The notes: a model not told the origin generated them from the sequence alone. A stretch of DNA of 64,000 nt from Pseudomonas violetae (GCF_023072615.1 NZ_JAKNRW010000001.1:372001-436000); one strand, 5' to 3'; counted from the first letter of the stretch, positions 35,411 through 44,330 are shown. Made by a program: numbers and translations.

Positions 35411-35881
35411 TTAGCTTGGTTTGTGGGGGGAGACTTTGGCCTGAGCCTCACGATAGGCTTTGAGGAAGTAGTAGCCAGTCACTACAACCGGCGTCAGCCA
35501 GATAAACCCCTGAACCAATGCAACATTAAACAGCGCAAGCTGATCACCAGCCTTCGCAAGATCGCTACCGGCAGGCGCAGGGTCGGCGACTAGGCTCTCA
35601 AAGCCGATCAGAAAAATCAGTATGATCCCAAACGGATACAGAGCCAGAAAAACGCCCACCCTCCGCACGGCCTGGGACATCGTCATAAGCCCAATCGACA
35701 TCACCAGGCAGGCGAGGTAATACAGCAGCGCGTTTTTTGTAAGGCCACTGAGCTCAAGACCAAGATTGAAAAGGACCAGAAACCAGTCTGCCAGGGCAGC
35801 AATGGCGAGCCCAATGACCGCGACTAAAACAAAGGTGCCCACGACGCTTTTCGACTTCGATGTTCGGTGTTGAGTTGGCAT
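35411..35881 (-). CDS. Small membrane protein, 156 aa, four transmembrane segments
   Basis: From the ATG at 35881 there are four hydrophobic segments at residues about 13-33, 48-68, 74-98 and 122-142, with a short cytosolic tail of basic residues. No family is recognised. Its start overlaps the end of the 119-aa frame upstream by 128 bases, which is unusual, so one of the two may be misread or truncated. Confidence 0.55.
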   Translation of the reverse strand: MPTQHRTSKSKSVVGTFVLVAVIGLAIAALADWFLVLFNLGLELSGLTKNALLYYLACLVMSIGLMTMSQAVRRVGVFLALYPFGIILIFLIGFESLVADPAPAGSDLAKAGDQLALFNVALVQGFIWLTPVVVTGYYFLKAYREAQAKVSPHKPS

Positions 35882-36113
35882 CGATTGAATCTCCATCTAT
35901 CCATGATAATTTGAGGTTGGTGCAGTTTTTAACTTGCCAATGGCAGTCGATTGTTGAGTTGACGAAGCGTCTCGCGTATTGCGCGACCAAAGCGCTGTAC
36001 TCCTTTGATTCCCACATTTGGAGCCCACCCCCAGCCAGCTTGGTCTGACAGTATTTTTTCTGCGCTTGAGCACTGAGAATTTCGTCTGCGATCAGTTGCT
36101 GATAGTGGTTCAT
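35754..36113 (-). CDS. Hypothetical protein, 119 aa, overlapping the next gene
   Basis: Its ATG overlaps the stop of the winged-helix gene (ATGA), which supports it. The first 75 residues look like a normal helical protein (YQQLIADEILSAQAQKKYCQTKLAG). The last 40, over the overlap, are rich in Cys, Arg and Gly and look out of frame. A frameshift or natural truncation near 35860 would explain this. Confidence 0.42.
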   Translation of the reverse strand: MNHYQQLIADEILSAQAQKKYCQTKLAGGGLQMWESKEYSALVAQYARRFVNSTIDCHWQVKNCTNLKLSWIDGDSIDANSTPNIEVEKRRGHLCFSRGHWARHCCPGRLVSGPFQSWS

Positions 36114-36460
36114 TCGGCTTGCTTCCGCATATGGGACCGAACTAGCGATTCGGCAAGCGTGATCGTAGTTCCGTTAATCGGAACTGTCAAAACCTTTTTC
36201 ACACCGGCTTGCTTCAGAATATCCCCCCAGGACTCGATACGAAATTCGGGACCTTCCTTGATAATCACGGTGCCAAACTCGTTGTTTAACGCCTGAACGT
36301 AATCATCGATTTTTCCCTTGCTGAGCCCGGTCAGCGCCGCCACGCTGGATGCTGTTGCTCGCTCCAGGCGGTCGATAGCTGCCAGAGTCACCAGCAGCCG
36401 GCCAGCGTGCCCCTTGGGATACTGGGGGACGCCGTTATCATTCAATTGAACCTCTGACAT
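36110..36460 (-). CDS. Winged-helix transcriptional regulator, 116 aa
   Basis: Residues about 23-65 form a winged-helix HTH: LVTLAAIDRLERATASSVAALTGLS, then KGKIDDYVQALNNE and a beta-wing GTVIIKEGPEFRI. Its ATG at 36460 is close to inverted repeats CGATAAAC/GTTTATCG at 36478-36546, which suggests self-regulation. It heads a minus-strand operon of three. The DNA target and family name are not certain. Confidence 0.65.
   Translation of the reverse strand: MSEVQLNDNGVPQYPKGHAGRLLVTLAAIDRLERATASSVAALTGLSKGKIDDYVQALNNEFGTVIIKEGPEFRIESWGDILKQAGVKKVLTVPINGTTITLAESLVRSHMRKQAE
36167..36185. promoter_or_regulatory. Perfect palindrome inside the regulator gene
   Basis: AGTTCCG TTAAT CGGAACT is a perfect 7-base inverted repeat within the coding sequence of the winged-helix gene. 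A related ACGGAACTGT string occurs in its promoter (36485-36494), so it may be an internal operator. Confidence 0.45.
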
Positions 36461-36477
36461 ACACACTCCACGAGTAC

Positions 36478-36546
36478 CGATAAACGGAACTGTAAGGCCG
36501 GCGCGAGTCTCCGTCGATCAATTTCTGTTTATTTTTGTGTTTATCG
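36478..36546 (-). promoter_or_regulatory. Inverted repeats upstream of the winged-helix operon
   Basis: CGATAAAC (36478-36485) and GTTTATCG (36539-36546) are perfect inverted repeats 53 bases apart, with AT-rich TGTTTATTTTTGTG beside the second. They lie 18 bases upstream of the start at 36460. Confidence 0.5.
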
Positions 36547-36816
36547 TAAGACCCCGTGAGGAATACCAGGGACGGTTCTTCAGCCACCTTTCCTCACCTC
36601 CCCAGCGGGTTTTTATACGGCTACCTTCGAAAACCAAGCGAGGGGCGCTATCTGGAACGCTGCAACTCAAGACCCCTTCCCTGCTTCACTCGAGAACAAG
36701 ATGACTCGCCATATGCGCCTATTCATGATCGGTGCCAATTCTTCGCTTCATCAGTAAGCGAACTATTACCGCGGGCGGCACTCTGCAGCCCGCACCAACT
36801 CTAGCCCGTTGCAGCT

Positions 36817-36858
36817 GGTTCTGGCACGGGGCCGACTCGGCAATGATGTGCTCCTCAA
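36817..36858 (+). promoter_or_regulatory. Two-box backbone element before the gene at 36881
   Basis: Box A GGTTCTGGCACG at 36817-36828; box B GCTCCTCAA at 36850-36858; spacer 21 bases with CAATGAT at the minus-10-like position; 64 bases to the ATG. Confidence 0.75.
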
Positions 36859-36880
36859 ATCACGGCCCGGAGCCATACCA

Positions 36881-37582
36881 ATGAACCTCCCCTCGCAAAG
36901 CGATCAAACCCAACCATCGAAAATGAACTTCATCCGTTTCGAGGTACAGCGCTGCATCCAGGTTCTGTTCGGCCACGACAAGGTCCACCTCCCCCTCGAC
37001 CCACGCCAGGTCGACGCGGTTCTTGAACCTGTCTGGAACGAGATCGGTCTGGACGATCACCCTAGCCTTTCGCTGATCACCACCGTAGATGCCAACGGCG
37101 TTGAGCACGCACTGGTAGACCACTGCGATGGCGATATCTACCTGGCAGCCGACGCCGGCGGCGACCCGACGTGCGAGATCAGCTCGGGCAAGTTCGCCGG
37201 TGAATCTTGGCGCGTCGTTGCCTATGACGAGGGTTTCCCAAACGAGCCCTACCAGCTGGCGACCAGCGATCACCGGGAAGCAGCCGACGCAACCTGCCGG
37301 GCGCTACAGGCCCTACTGGCGCCAGCTCGAGTGGTGATTGGCTTAGAGGGTGGACTGTTGCAGTTCGCCTGCGCCGACCGCAGCGCGAGTGTGCTGGTGA
37401 TGGACAGCTCGTTTGCGCACCTGAACCAAGAAAACAGTGGCTTGGTGATCAGCAGCCCATACCAGGGTCACGCTGCTGAGTTTGCCGGCGAGCACCGTGA
37501 GGTCACAGTCGAACCTGAAGCTGTGAGCACCTTCTGGGGGCAACTCGCCGCCCAGCAGGAACTGGCCCCTACCCATAAGTGA
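36881..37582 (+). CDS. RCIRI-family paralogue, 233 aa
   Basis: GGAG precedes the ATG at 36881. The N-terminal module is clear: FIRFEVQRCIQVLFG, LPLDPRQVDAVLEPVW, GESWRVVAYDEG, then ADATCRALQALL. The C-terminal module is only vaguely retained (ARVVIGLEGGLLQFACADRSASVLVMD). It is the most diverged of the family. The next gene starts 12 bases downstream with its own ribosome site, so the two form one unit. Confidence 0.72.
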   Translation: MNLPSQSDQTQPSKMNFIRFEVQRCIQVLFGHDKVHLPLDPRQVDAVLEPVWNEIGLDDHPSLSLITTVDANGVEHALVDHCDGDIYLAADAGGDPTCEISSGKFAGESWRVVAYDEGFPNEPYQLATSDHREAADATCRALQALLAPARVVIGLEGGLLQFACADRSASVLVMDSSFAHLNQENSGLVISSPYQGHAAEFAGEHREVTVEPEAVSTFWGQLAAQQELAPTHK

Positions 37583-37593
37583 GGTTGCAGAAA

Positions 37594-38328
37594 ATGGACT
37601 ATCAGCAGCGCATGATTTTCAGCGATGAGGTCGATTCCCGCGCCTCTTGGGAATCTGAACTTGATCAACTCATTGCAGGCGGGGCGCTATTCGTAGCAAA
37701 CCACTCAGGCGGGAAAGATTCGCAAATACAGTTGATTCGTATTCTTGAACGAGTGCCAATCAGCCAGTTGGTCGTTGTCCATGCCTCACTCGGTCCGATG
37801 GAGTGGCCTGGAGCGATGGAGTTGGCCCGCGATCAAGCTTCCGCTGCCGGGTTGCCATTCATCGTCGCCAAAGCTGCAAAGACCTTTCTGGAAATGGTGG
37901 AGCGCCGGTTTGAGAGTCGTCCCGAAGTTCCGAGTTGGCCCTCCGCTTCTACACGTCAATGCACCAGTGACTTGAAACGAGGCCCGATTCAGCGTGAAAT
38001 CAGGCGTTACGCCAAGGCCAATGGCTTCAAAACCATCGTCAACTGTCTTGGATTGCGCGCTCAAGAGTCGCCGGGGCGAGCAAAGCGCGCTGTCTTCAGT
38101 CGTATGGGCATCAGCAACTCGGTGTCGACGTGGTACGAGTGGTTGCCGATTCATGACATGCGCACCACTGAGGTTTTCGCAGCTATTGAGGCTGCCGGTC
38201 AAGAGCCCCACTACGCCTACGCGTTGGGGAATGACAGATTAAGTTGCCTGAATCTGTTAGGAACACGGTATCCGACAATGACCAGTAAAGGGCGTCAACG
38301 ATGCATACCATCTTTTCATGCTATGTGA
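37594..38328 (+). CDS. PAPS-reductase-family protein, C-terminus probably altered
   Basis: GAGG precedes the ATG at 37594. The 244-residue product has the PP-loop SGGKDSQ at residues 39-45, an Arg/Gln-rich active-site region (RQCTSDLKRGPIQREIRRYA) and LGLRAQESPGRAKR. It belongs to the phage/plasmid branch of phosphoadenosine phosphosulfate reductases, whose substrate is not established. The usual RLSCxFC ending is replaced here by DRLSCLNLLG and a different tail, so a frameshift near 38250 may have altered the last residues. Confidence 0.74.
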   Translation: MDYQQRMIFSDEVDSRASWESELDQLIAGGALFVANHSGGKDSQIQLIRILERVPISQLVVVHASLGPMEWPGAMELARDQASAAGLPFIVAKAAKTFLEMVERRFESRPEVPSWPSASTRQCTSDLKRGPIQREIRRYAKANGFKTIVNCLGLRAQESPGRAKRAVFSRMGISNSVSTWYEWLPIHDMRTTEVFAAIEAAGQEPHYAYALGNDRLSCLNLLGTRYPTMTSKGRQRCIPSFHAM

Positions 38329-38398
38329 GCTCTGCCTCATCGACCAGACAACGTCCTAACAAGAATTTTTCCTTCAGTTAAGCCCCCCGGACACTCAG

Positions 38399-38764
38399 AT
38401 GACCAGTCAAGCTAATCCCAATACCTCTAAACTGGATCGTATTCTCGCTGATGCAAAGCGCGACAAGGAAATGGGCTACCGTGACAAGGCCCTGAAAATG
38501 TATCCTCACGTGTGCGGCCGCTGCGCCCGCGAGTTCTCCGGCAAACGCCTGAGCGAGCTGACGGTGCACCACCGCGACCACAACCACGACAACAACCCTC
38601 AAGATGGATCGAACTGGGAACTTCTCTGCTTGTTCTGCCATGATAATGAACATTCACGTTACACTGATCAGCAGTATTTTTCCGAATCATCTTTGAGTTC
38701 ACCAAAGTCCTCAACCGCAACACATAACCCATTCGCAGCACTGGCTGAACTTATGAAGAAGTGA
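38399..38764 (+). CDS. yajD: YajD-family HNH nuclease
   Basis: The 121-residue protein matches YajD along its central part: GYRDKALKMYPHVCGRCAREF, then LTVHHRDHNHDNNPQDGSNWELLCLFCHDNEHSRYT. The two Cys pairs (CGRC, CLFC) hold zinc, and the H-H-H arrangement is the HNH core. It is a small soluble nuclease of unclear cellular role. It lies at the edge where backbone codon use gives way to AT-rich cargo. Confidence 0.88.
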   Translation: MTSQANPNTSKLDRILADAKRDKEMGYRDKALKMYPHVCGRCAREFSGKRLSELTVHHRDHNHDNNPQDGSNWELLCLFCHDNEHSRYTDQQYFSESSLSSPKSSTATHNPFAALAELMKK

Positions 38765-39005
38765 CTCAGAAACACTTAAACAACAGCAGAAAATAGGCCT
38801 CGATGAATATTTAATCACCCAATAATGCGAGGCCTTCTTTTCCAAAGATACAGGAGCTATTAGCGAAACCGACGACGCATGTCGCGCTCTCCCTAATCGA
38901 ATAACAATACCTAATTACGGCACCATTGCCTTCTCCTAATCGAGAAACTCAGCAAGAATTTAATTTCCAACTATACTTAATCCTCACCTCTAGCTTCAGC
39001 CATAC
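38765..39005. other. AT-rich junction between backbone and cargo
   Basis: No gene seen. Composition drops in GC compared with the backbone. Confidence 0.4.
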
Positions 39006-39341
39006 ATGGTAAGCCATCGCAACCAAGCAGCACACCAATCTAAAATTCATCTAGAAACCAATAACGCGCAGGATATCGAAGATTTTTGCCCTGGAGTTCA
39101 CGTTTGCATCAACACCCTTTACAACTCGCTTCAGAACTCTTTTACAGAAAGCCCACGGGTCATTAAAGCTAGCGATTTCGTGGATATAATTCATGCTCTC
39201 TACGTTCCTTACGTCTCATATTTCAGAGCTGACAGATACATGTGCAGTGTCGTGCAGCCGCTGATCCCCAAGCGATTTGGGACGCAGGTGGTGGCCTCTC
39301 CAAGGAAACTACTTATGGCACTTGGAATTCAAGAGGGTTAA
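39006..39341 (+). CDS. Probable C-terminal fragment of a PIN-like protein
   Basis: The 111-residue frame ends with DIIHALYVPYVSYFRADRYMCSVV followed by GTQVVASPRKLLMAL, the C-terminal pattern of several PIN-like nucleases, where Asp in FRADRYM is a metal ligand. The expected N-terminal Asp-bearing half is missing, so this is likely a truncated remnant. It is AT-rich. Confidence 0.42.
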   Translation: MVSHRNQAAHQSKIHLETNNAQDIEDFCPGVHVCINTLYNSLQNSFTESPRVIKASDFVDIIHALYVPYVSYFRADRYMCSVVQPLIPKRFGTQVVASPRKLLMALGIQEG

Positions 39342-39526
39342 AGAACCACGCCACTACGCCGCATCACGGACGGTAAATCGTTTTTCTCTACTTCAAATGT
39401 CTGCCTGTGGCTGGATACTTAATTTCACGAAATGTTGCTCAGATCAAATGATGGCTTAAGCGAACCAAGCCTCAGTCTCACTGGAATATAATTGGTATAG
39501 GATTATTGATTCGATTAGGGGGAAAA

Positions 39527-40111
39527 ATGAATTTTCTAAGTGCTTATGGTAAGGAAATCGTTTCGCTTATCGTGCCATTGCTAACTTGGCTTCTCAATTC
39601 GGGACTCAAGGCGAAGGCAAAGCTGGTGTGGACTAGTCCTCACTCATTCCATTTTTTAGTCCAAGAGCCTCTTAAGGATCCCGACGGCCAGATTCTTAGT
39701 ACAACCCAGCGTGTATGCACTGCGTCAATCAGGGTAATTAATTCTGGTAGAGAGACCGCTAACAAAATTGAGTTAGTGTTCAACTGGAAGCCCCAATACA
39801 TAAACATCTGGCCTGTCCGACATTACGAGCATAAAACGGACCAGGACTCTCGCCACATTTTGATTTTCGATAACCTATCCCCCAAGGAGGAAATTGTTAT
39901 AGAGATAATGTGCATCAACGCAGACTTACCGGCCCTCCTTGTGGTCCGGTGTGCAGAATGTACCGCTCAGAACGTTAGGCTTTCTTGGTTTCGATATACT
40001 TCCCCCCTGAAAATCAACATCGCGCGAATCTTGATGTTTTTGGGTGCCAGTACCTTCCTTTATTGGGTGATCGTACTGGTTCAATTTCTGGTCCTTCGAA
40101 CACCGAACTGA
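39527..40111 (+). CDS. Hypothetical membrane-anchored protein, 194 aa
   Basis: AGGGGG precedes the ATG at 39527. There is one hydrophobic segment at residues about 10-26 and one near the end (about 168-190), with a beta-rich soluble domain of about 140 residues between (RVCTASIRVINSGRETANKIELVFNW). Both ends are in the membrane. No family is recognised. It is AT-rich and lies just before the cargo boundary repeat at 40235. Confidence 0.58.
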   Translation: MNFLSAYGKEIVSLIVPLLTWLLNSGLKAKAKLVWTSPHSFHFLVQEPLKDPDGQILSTTQRVCTASIRVINSGRETANKIELVFNWKPQYINIWPVRHYEHKTDQDSRHILIFDNLSPKEEIVIEIMCINADLPALLVVRCAECTAQNVRLSWFRYTSPLKINIARILMFLGASTFLYWVIVLVQFLVLRTPN

Positions 40112-40234
40112 TCAGAAGGTAAGCTCGACTGTTCGAATTGAAAAAACAAGACGGCCAATGATCTATATTGCCTGTTTTTATTCGTAACCTGCCTTCTCCG
40201 AACGACAGCTAAGGGTTGTGGATTCAACCGGTCT

Positions 40235-40264
40235 CGACAGGCAGAAAACGGCCAAAAGTAGTCG
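40235..40264. repeat. Left-hand copy of the GGCCAAAAG element
   Basis: CGACAGGCAGAAAACGGCCAAAAGTAGTCG is related, in inverted orientation, to the palindromic sequence at 44272-44330 (positions only; core AAACGGCCAAAAG versus CTTTTGGCCGGTTT). It brackets the defence-gene pair. Confidence 0.55.
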
Positions 40265-40435
40265 TTGGAGGGTAATCAATACTCTGGAAGCTTCGCCAAA
40301 TTTGATTGGTATGAAAAATCACGGAGCTAAATCCTGAGCTAGCCGCAACGATAGTGAGATCGCCACGTGGCATCCTTCGACTGATGGCATAATGATGCTC
40401 CTGTGCGTATCCCCTTGCCGATATGGAGTGTCGAG

Positions 40436-43051
40436 ATGGCTATTTACGAGGAAGTGCTGGCATGGGCGGATAGGTTGCCACTCTGGAGGCAGGACGCCTT
40501 GAGGCGTCTGTGTATTCAGGGAAGCTGGAGCGAAGCGGACCTTATAGAAATTCTCGATCTCGCCAAGCGGCATCACGGACTCCAAAGTGCAATAGAGCCT
40601 ACGCCGCAGCCGATCGGGTTCGCCGCGGACCATTTTCCCGCCGAGGCGAGCCGGGACAGCGCTGTTGTTCTTACGTCCCTACACACGATGACTAATGTTG
40701 GGAAAATTCCGAGCGACCAAGCTCTGGAATTCCAATCGCGAGGGCTCACCGTCGTATACGGTGGCAACGGCACCGGTAAGTCGGGCTATGCGCGCGTGTT
40801 GAAGCAGGCGTGCCGAGCTAGAAGCCCGGGCACCGTCTACGCGAACGCCTATGCCCCGAACTTCCAGCAGCTCACACCGAGCGCCACTATCGACTTTGAG
40901 TTAGACGGCGCTCCCGAGCAGGCTATCTGGAGCGGTCGACGCGGTGATGTCCCCCGGACTGAGCTCAGAGGCATCTCGGTGTTCGACGGCGACTGCGCGC
41001 GCCATTACCTCCAGTCGAAAGAGGCAGCCGCTTTTCAACCGTCCGCCCTAACCTACCTCCAGCAACTGGCCAATGGTCTTAATCAGGCCCTACGCCCAGG
41101 GCTTCAGGCAGAAATCGCAGGTCTCGCCACAGATGTAGCGCCGTTCAATGTCATCCCTGGTAATACGGAAGCCGGCCAAGCAGTGCATCCGATCGGACCG
41201 GCCACAGATCTGACACGCGCGCGTGTCTTGGCCATGTTCACTCAGGATGAGCAAGCAGAACACGTTCGCCTTCCTCAGGAGATTAGCGAGGCGGACCCTA
41301 GCGCCAAGGCGATGAACCTCGACAATGCCGCGACGAGGATTGATGAGTTGTGCAACAGCATCGCCACCACCGCCGGCGTCGTGTCTGATGATGCGATCGA
41401 TGCCGTGCAGGTATTGCATAGGCTATTGGTTGAAGCTGAGGCGGCCGAGCGCGCCGCGTCTGCCCTGCTACAGACGGAAGATGCCACGCCGTTGCTGCCC
41501 GGAACGGGGCAGGGTCCGTGGTCGTTCCTATTCAAAGCCGCACGCGAGTACTCGACCACTACTGCATATCCGGAACAAGCCTTCCCGGTGACAGACGAGG
41601 GTGCAGTATGCGTGCTTTGCCAGCAGGAGCTGACTCCTGCGGCGCAGGATCGCTTGCAGCGCTTTGATCGCTATATTCGGGACAAGGCGGCCGAAGCCGC
41701 ACAAGTTGCGCGCAATGCCTGGCAGCAGACCGTACGCGATGCCGGCTTGGCGATTGTCACCTTCATCGTCCCCCCTGTCATGTTGGAAAGCTTGCGTGGC
41801 CGCATAGCAACGCTGCCTGATGAGATCCGGATCTTCCAAGAAGACCTGATTGCTCGACTTCGGTGGCTCAGAACTGGCGTTGCCAACGCGGAGTGGCTGG
41901 ACCGGCCAGCGTATCGCGGCGCAAACCCGACTGCGTCGCTCCGCCAAATTGCGGAGAGCCTTCGCGCCGAAGCGGCCGGAATGCGCGAGAACCTCGATGC
42001 AGAAGCCCTAACGGCCAAGCGGCTTCGCCTAATAGAGTTGGACGCACGGCGGCTACTTTCCGAGCATATCGAAGGTATCGCCCAGGTTATCGAGAATCTT
42101 GCCCACAGGGCAAAGCTCCAGAACTGTCTTGATGACATCGGTAATACGCGCTCGATTAGCGTGCTTGCAGGTCAGCTCTCGAAGACTTACGTCAGTGAGG
42201 CGTTGGCTGGGCGGATGAACGATGAACTTGGTGGGCTTGATCTCTACCACATTAGGGCGGGGGTTAGTTCCACCGGTGACGCAGGCTCAGTTCGCCTCGG
42301 AGTCCAACTTCACGAATGCCGGCTAGATCCGCATCTTGTTCTGAGCGAGGCGGAGCAGCGCATGTGTGCTCTCGCCTATTTCTTCGCGGAACTCCATCAG
42401 TCAGGGTCCAACTCAGGAATCGTATTCGACGATCCGGTTTCGAGCCTTGACCACAATCATCGAACCGCTGTCGCGCGGAGGATCGTTGAGGAGTCCGCCA
42501 ACCGGCAAGCAATTGTGTTCACACACGATGCGGTGTTCTTCGGGGAGTTGATTGCTCTGAGCCAAGATGCCCAGTTGGTCCCTGAGGTGAGGTCGATCAG
42601 CTATCGCGCAGAAGGTCCTGGCTACATTGATACCGGACTGCCTTATGACATGCGAAGGCATAATGAACGCATTGGACTACATCGTGCCGACCAGCAGCGT
42701 ATTGCAGCTATGTTCAACAACCCCCCTGGGGATGACGAGCGGATTGCGGTCCGCAATGCGTACGATGACCTTCGCGTTACGATAGAAGTTGGAATCGAGG
42801 ACACAATACTCAACGGAACCGTAGTGCGGTTCCGCGACGGTGTCTCGGTCGGTCGGCTTGATGGCGTGATGGTCGTGCAGGAAGTTGAATTCCGCGAAGT
42901 GCAGCGTTTGCATGACAAGTGCTGCCGCAATGTGCGTGCGCATTCACATGCGGCCGGCCAGCAGCGTGCTGTTACGCAACCTGACGAGCTGCTGCGAGAT
43001 ATCGAGGCGGTTAACACCTTGTTCCAAGGCATACGTAGGCGCAGAGGCTAA
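40436..43051 (+). CDS. AAA_13-type ATPase with C-terminal RxxxxH motif (RloC/PrrC-like)
   Basis: GGAG precedes the ATG at 40436; the product has 871 residues. Walker A is GGNGTGKS at residues 109-116. A CVLCQQEL pair near 392-395 could be the zinc hook of a coiled-coil ATPase. LSEAEQRMCALAYFFAEL is a signature-like block, and GIVFDDPVSSLDHN is the Walker B and D-loop near 661-674, followed by AIVFTHD. The final 50 residues contain RNVRAH at 831-836, matching the R-x4-H motif of HEPN-type RNases such as the anticodon nucleases PrrC and RloC. The likely role is ATP-controlled tRNA cleavage as phage defence. The nuclease part is inferred from this motif only. Confidence 0.72.
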   Translation: MAIYEEVLAWADRLPLWRQDALRRLCIQGSWSEADLIEILDLAKRHHGLQSAIEPTPQPIGFAADHFPAEASRDSAVVLTSLHTMTNVGKIPSDQALEFQSRGLTVVYGGNGTGKSGYARVLKQACRARSPGTVYANAYAPNFQQLTPSATIDFELDGAPEQAIWSGRRGDVPRTELRGISVFDGDCARHYLQSKEAAAFQPSALTYLQQLANGLNQALRPGLQAEIAGLATDVAPFNVIPGNTEAGQAVHPIGPATDLTRARVLAMFTQDEQAEHVRLPQEISEADPSAKAMNLDNAATRIDELCNSIATTAGVVSDDAIDAVQVLHRLLVEAEAAERAASALLQTEDATPLLPGTGQGPWSFLFKAAREYSTTTAYPEQAFPVTDEGAVCVLCQQELTPAAQDRLQRFDRYIRDKAAEAAQVARNAWQQTVRDAGLAIVTFIVPPVMLESLRGRIATLPDEIRIFQEDLIARLRWLRTGVANAEWLDRPAYRGANPTASLRQIAESLRAEAAGMRENLDAEALTAKRLRLIELDARRLLSEHIEGIAQVIENLAHRAKLQNCLDDIGNTRSISVLAGQLSKTYVSEALAGRMNDELGGLDLYHIRAGVSSTGDAGSVRLGVQLHECRLDPHLVLSEAEQRMCALAYFFAELHQSGSNSGIVFDDPVSSLDHNHRTAVARRIVEESANRQAIVFTHDAVFFGELIALSQDAQLVPEVRSISYRAEGPGYIDTGLPYDMRRHNERIGLHRADQQRIAAMFNNPPGDDERIAVRNAYDDLRVTIEVGIEDTILNGTVVRFRDGVSVGRLDGVMVVQEVEFREVQRLHDKCCRNVRAHSHAAGQQRAVTQPDELLRDIEAVNTLFQGIRRRRG

Positions 43052-43273
43052 GCCAGTATGCAAAGGATCGGTGGTTGAAAATCCGCTCCTAGTAGGTCTC
43101 AGCCAATGGTACGAGTACGAAGGGAGTTGCGCCGACCGGATGCTCGGGGTCGATTGCGACCCTTAATAAAAAGGGGGGCGGATTTATTCTCCAAAAATCG
43201 AAAGAAAAATAGGAAAAATAAATCTCTCCCTTTTGAGGGTTGGAGGATCGAGCGTTATGCGAGTTGGTGAAAA

Positions 43274-44158
43274 ATGTTATTGAGCAACTGTGATTTCATA
43301 GATGCAACGGCGTTCGAGTTGTACGTCCTTGAGAAAGTTTGCCCGATTTTCGATCAAGGCTATTCTGAAGAGCTAGATCTCCGAGATTGTGACGGCGCTG
43401 TGATATCGATAGGTATCACCGATCATGTGGGAGCCAGTTCGGTGGCAACGCTGAAGGATGATTTAGCTCCGATGCTATTCGGTACTGCTTGGAAAATTCT
43501 CGATCTGTCGATAGAGCTTTGCTTGAACAAATTAACCCCTCGTAGCTCTTGGCAGATCAGTGAGAAGAAGCAAAAAGCTCTCAATGGAGAGGTGCGCTTT
43601 GAGGGCTTGACTCGGTCGAGAGGCATATGGCGTTGTATTTGCTCGGTATACGCTGCCACAGTCGAGCATCGTCATTGCCTAACTCACCGTACCGCGTCAG
43701 TTGATCAGTCATCTGGCGAGTTCAATGGTGTTGATAGGCACGGCAACGCAATCCTTCCGCTATCGCGTGCATGCCAAATAGCAATGGCAAAAATTGCCAT
43801 CATCGTCGCGCGCGGTTTTGGGGAGGGTGGTCTTTCTCTTCGGGATGAGCAAAACCTGAAGTATCAACTGGACATATTACAACCGCATACCAACCTTCCT
43901 TTGTTTGATGTAGGGATAGTAGGGCAATGCGTCAACATTTTGATGAAGCTGAGGCCCGAAGGAGAGGACATGATTTTAGATATAGATGGCGTTCTGAGAA
44001 GGGCGGAGAAAATTCTCCCAGGTCGTGTCAATTTCAATTTAATTATCGATATTCCCGGTGATACCGGCCGGCGCTTGTTTGCAAAAGCGGAGGACGTACC
44101 GCGGGCGCCGACGGTGATCAACCTAAGCACATTGCCTTCGTGGCTTACATATCGTTGA
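43274..44158 (+). CDS. HEPN-like orphan, 294 aa, downstream of the ATPase
   Basis: The ATG at 43274 follows an AT-rich gap with no strong ribosome site. Residues about 67-85 (LFGTAWKILDLSIELCLN) and 118-145 form a helical bundle that includes RHCLTH at 133-138, another R-x4-H motif. This is typical of standalone HEPN proteins. The second half has no clear match. Placed directly after the ATPase and inside the same bracketing repeats, it may belong to the same defence cassette. Confidence 0.58.
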   Translation: MLLSNCDFIDATAFELYVLEKVCPIFDQGYSEELDLRDCDGAVISIGITDHVGASSVATLKDDLAPMLFGTAWKILDLSIELCLNKLTPRSSWQISEKKQKALNGEVRFEGLTRSRGIWRCICSVYAATVEHRHCLTHRTASVDQSSGEFNGVDRHGNAILPLSRACQIAMAKIAIIVARGFGEGGLSLRDEQNLKYQLDILQPHTNLPLFDVGIVGQCVNILMKLRPEGEDMILDIDGVLRRAEKILPGRVNFNLIIDIPGDTGRRLFAKAEDVPRAPTVINLSTLPSWLTYR

Positions 44159-44271
44159 TCTGAAGGCTTCTGGTGAGCACCCTCGTTCTACACTAGGAGA
44201 TCGTCCCTGGTAGACGTGTCTGGAAACGGCGTTGCTGCGTACCACCACCGCGCCTTTCAGAGCACGTTTTT

Positions 44272-44330
44272 CGACTGGCGGCTTTTGGCCGGTTTCTGCC
44301 AGTCGCGAAGGGCTGAAACCGGCCAAAAGC
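44272..44330. repeat. Palindromic right-hand boundary of the defence cassette
   Basis: GCTTTTGGCCGGTTTC (44281-44296) and GAAACCGGCCAAAAGC (44315-44330) are a perfect 16-base inverted repeat around an 18-base loop. Related sequences sit at 40235-40264 and 60211-60224. This pattern is typical of mobile-element ends or REP-like hairpins in Pseudomonas. Confidence 0.7.
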
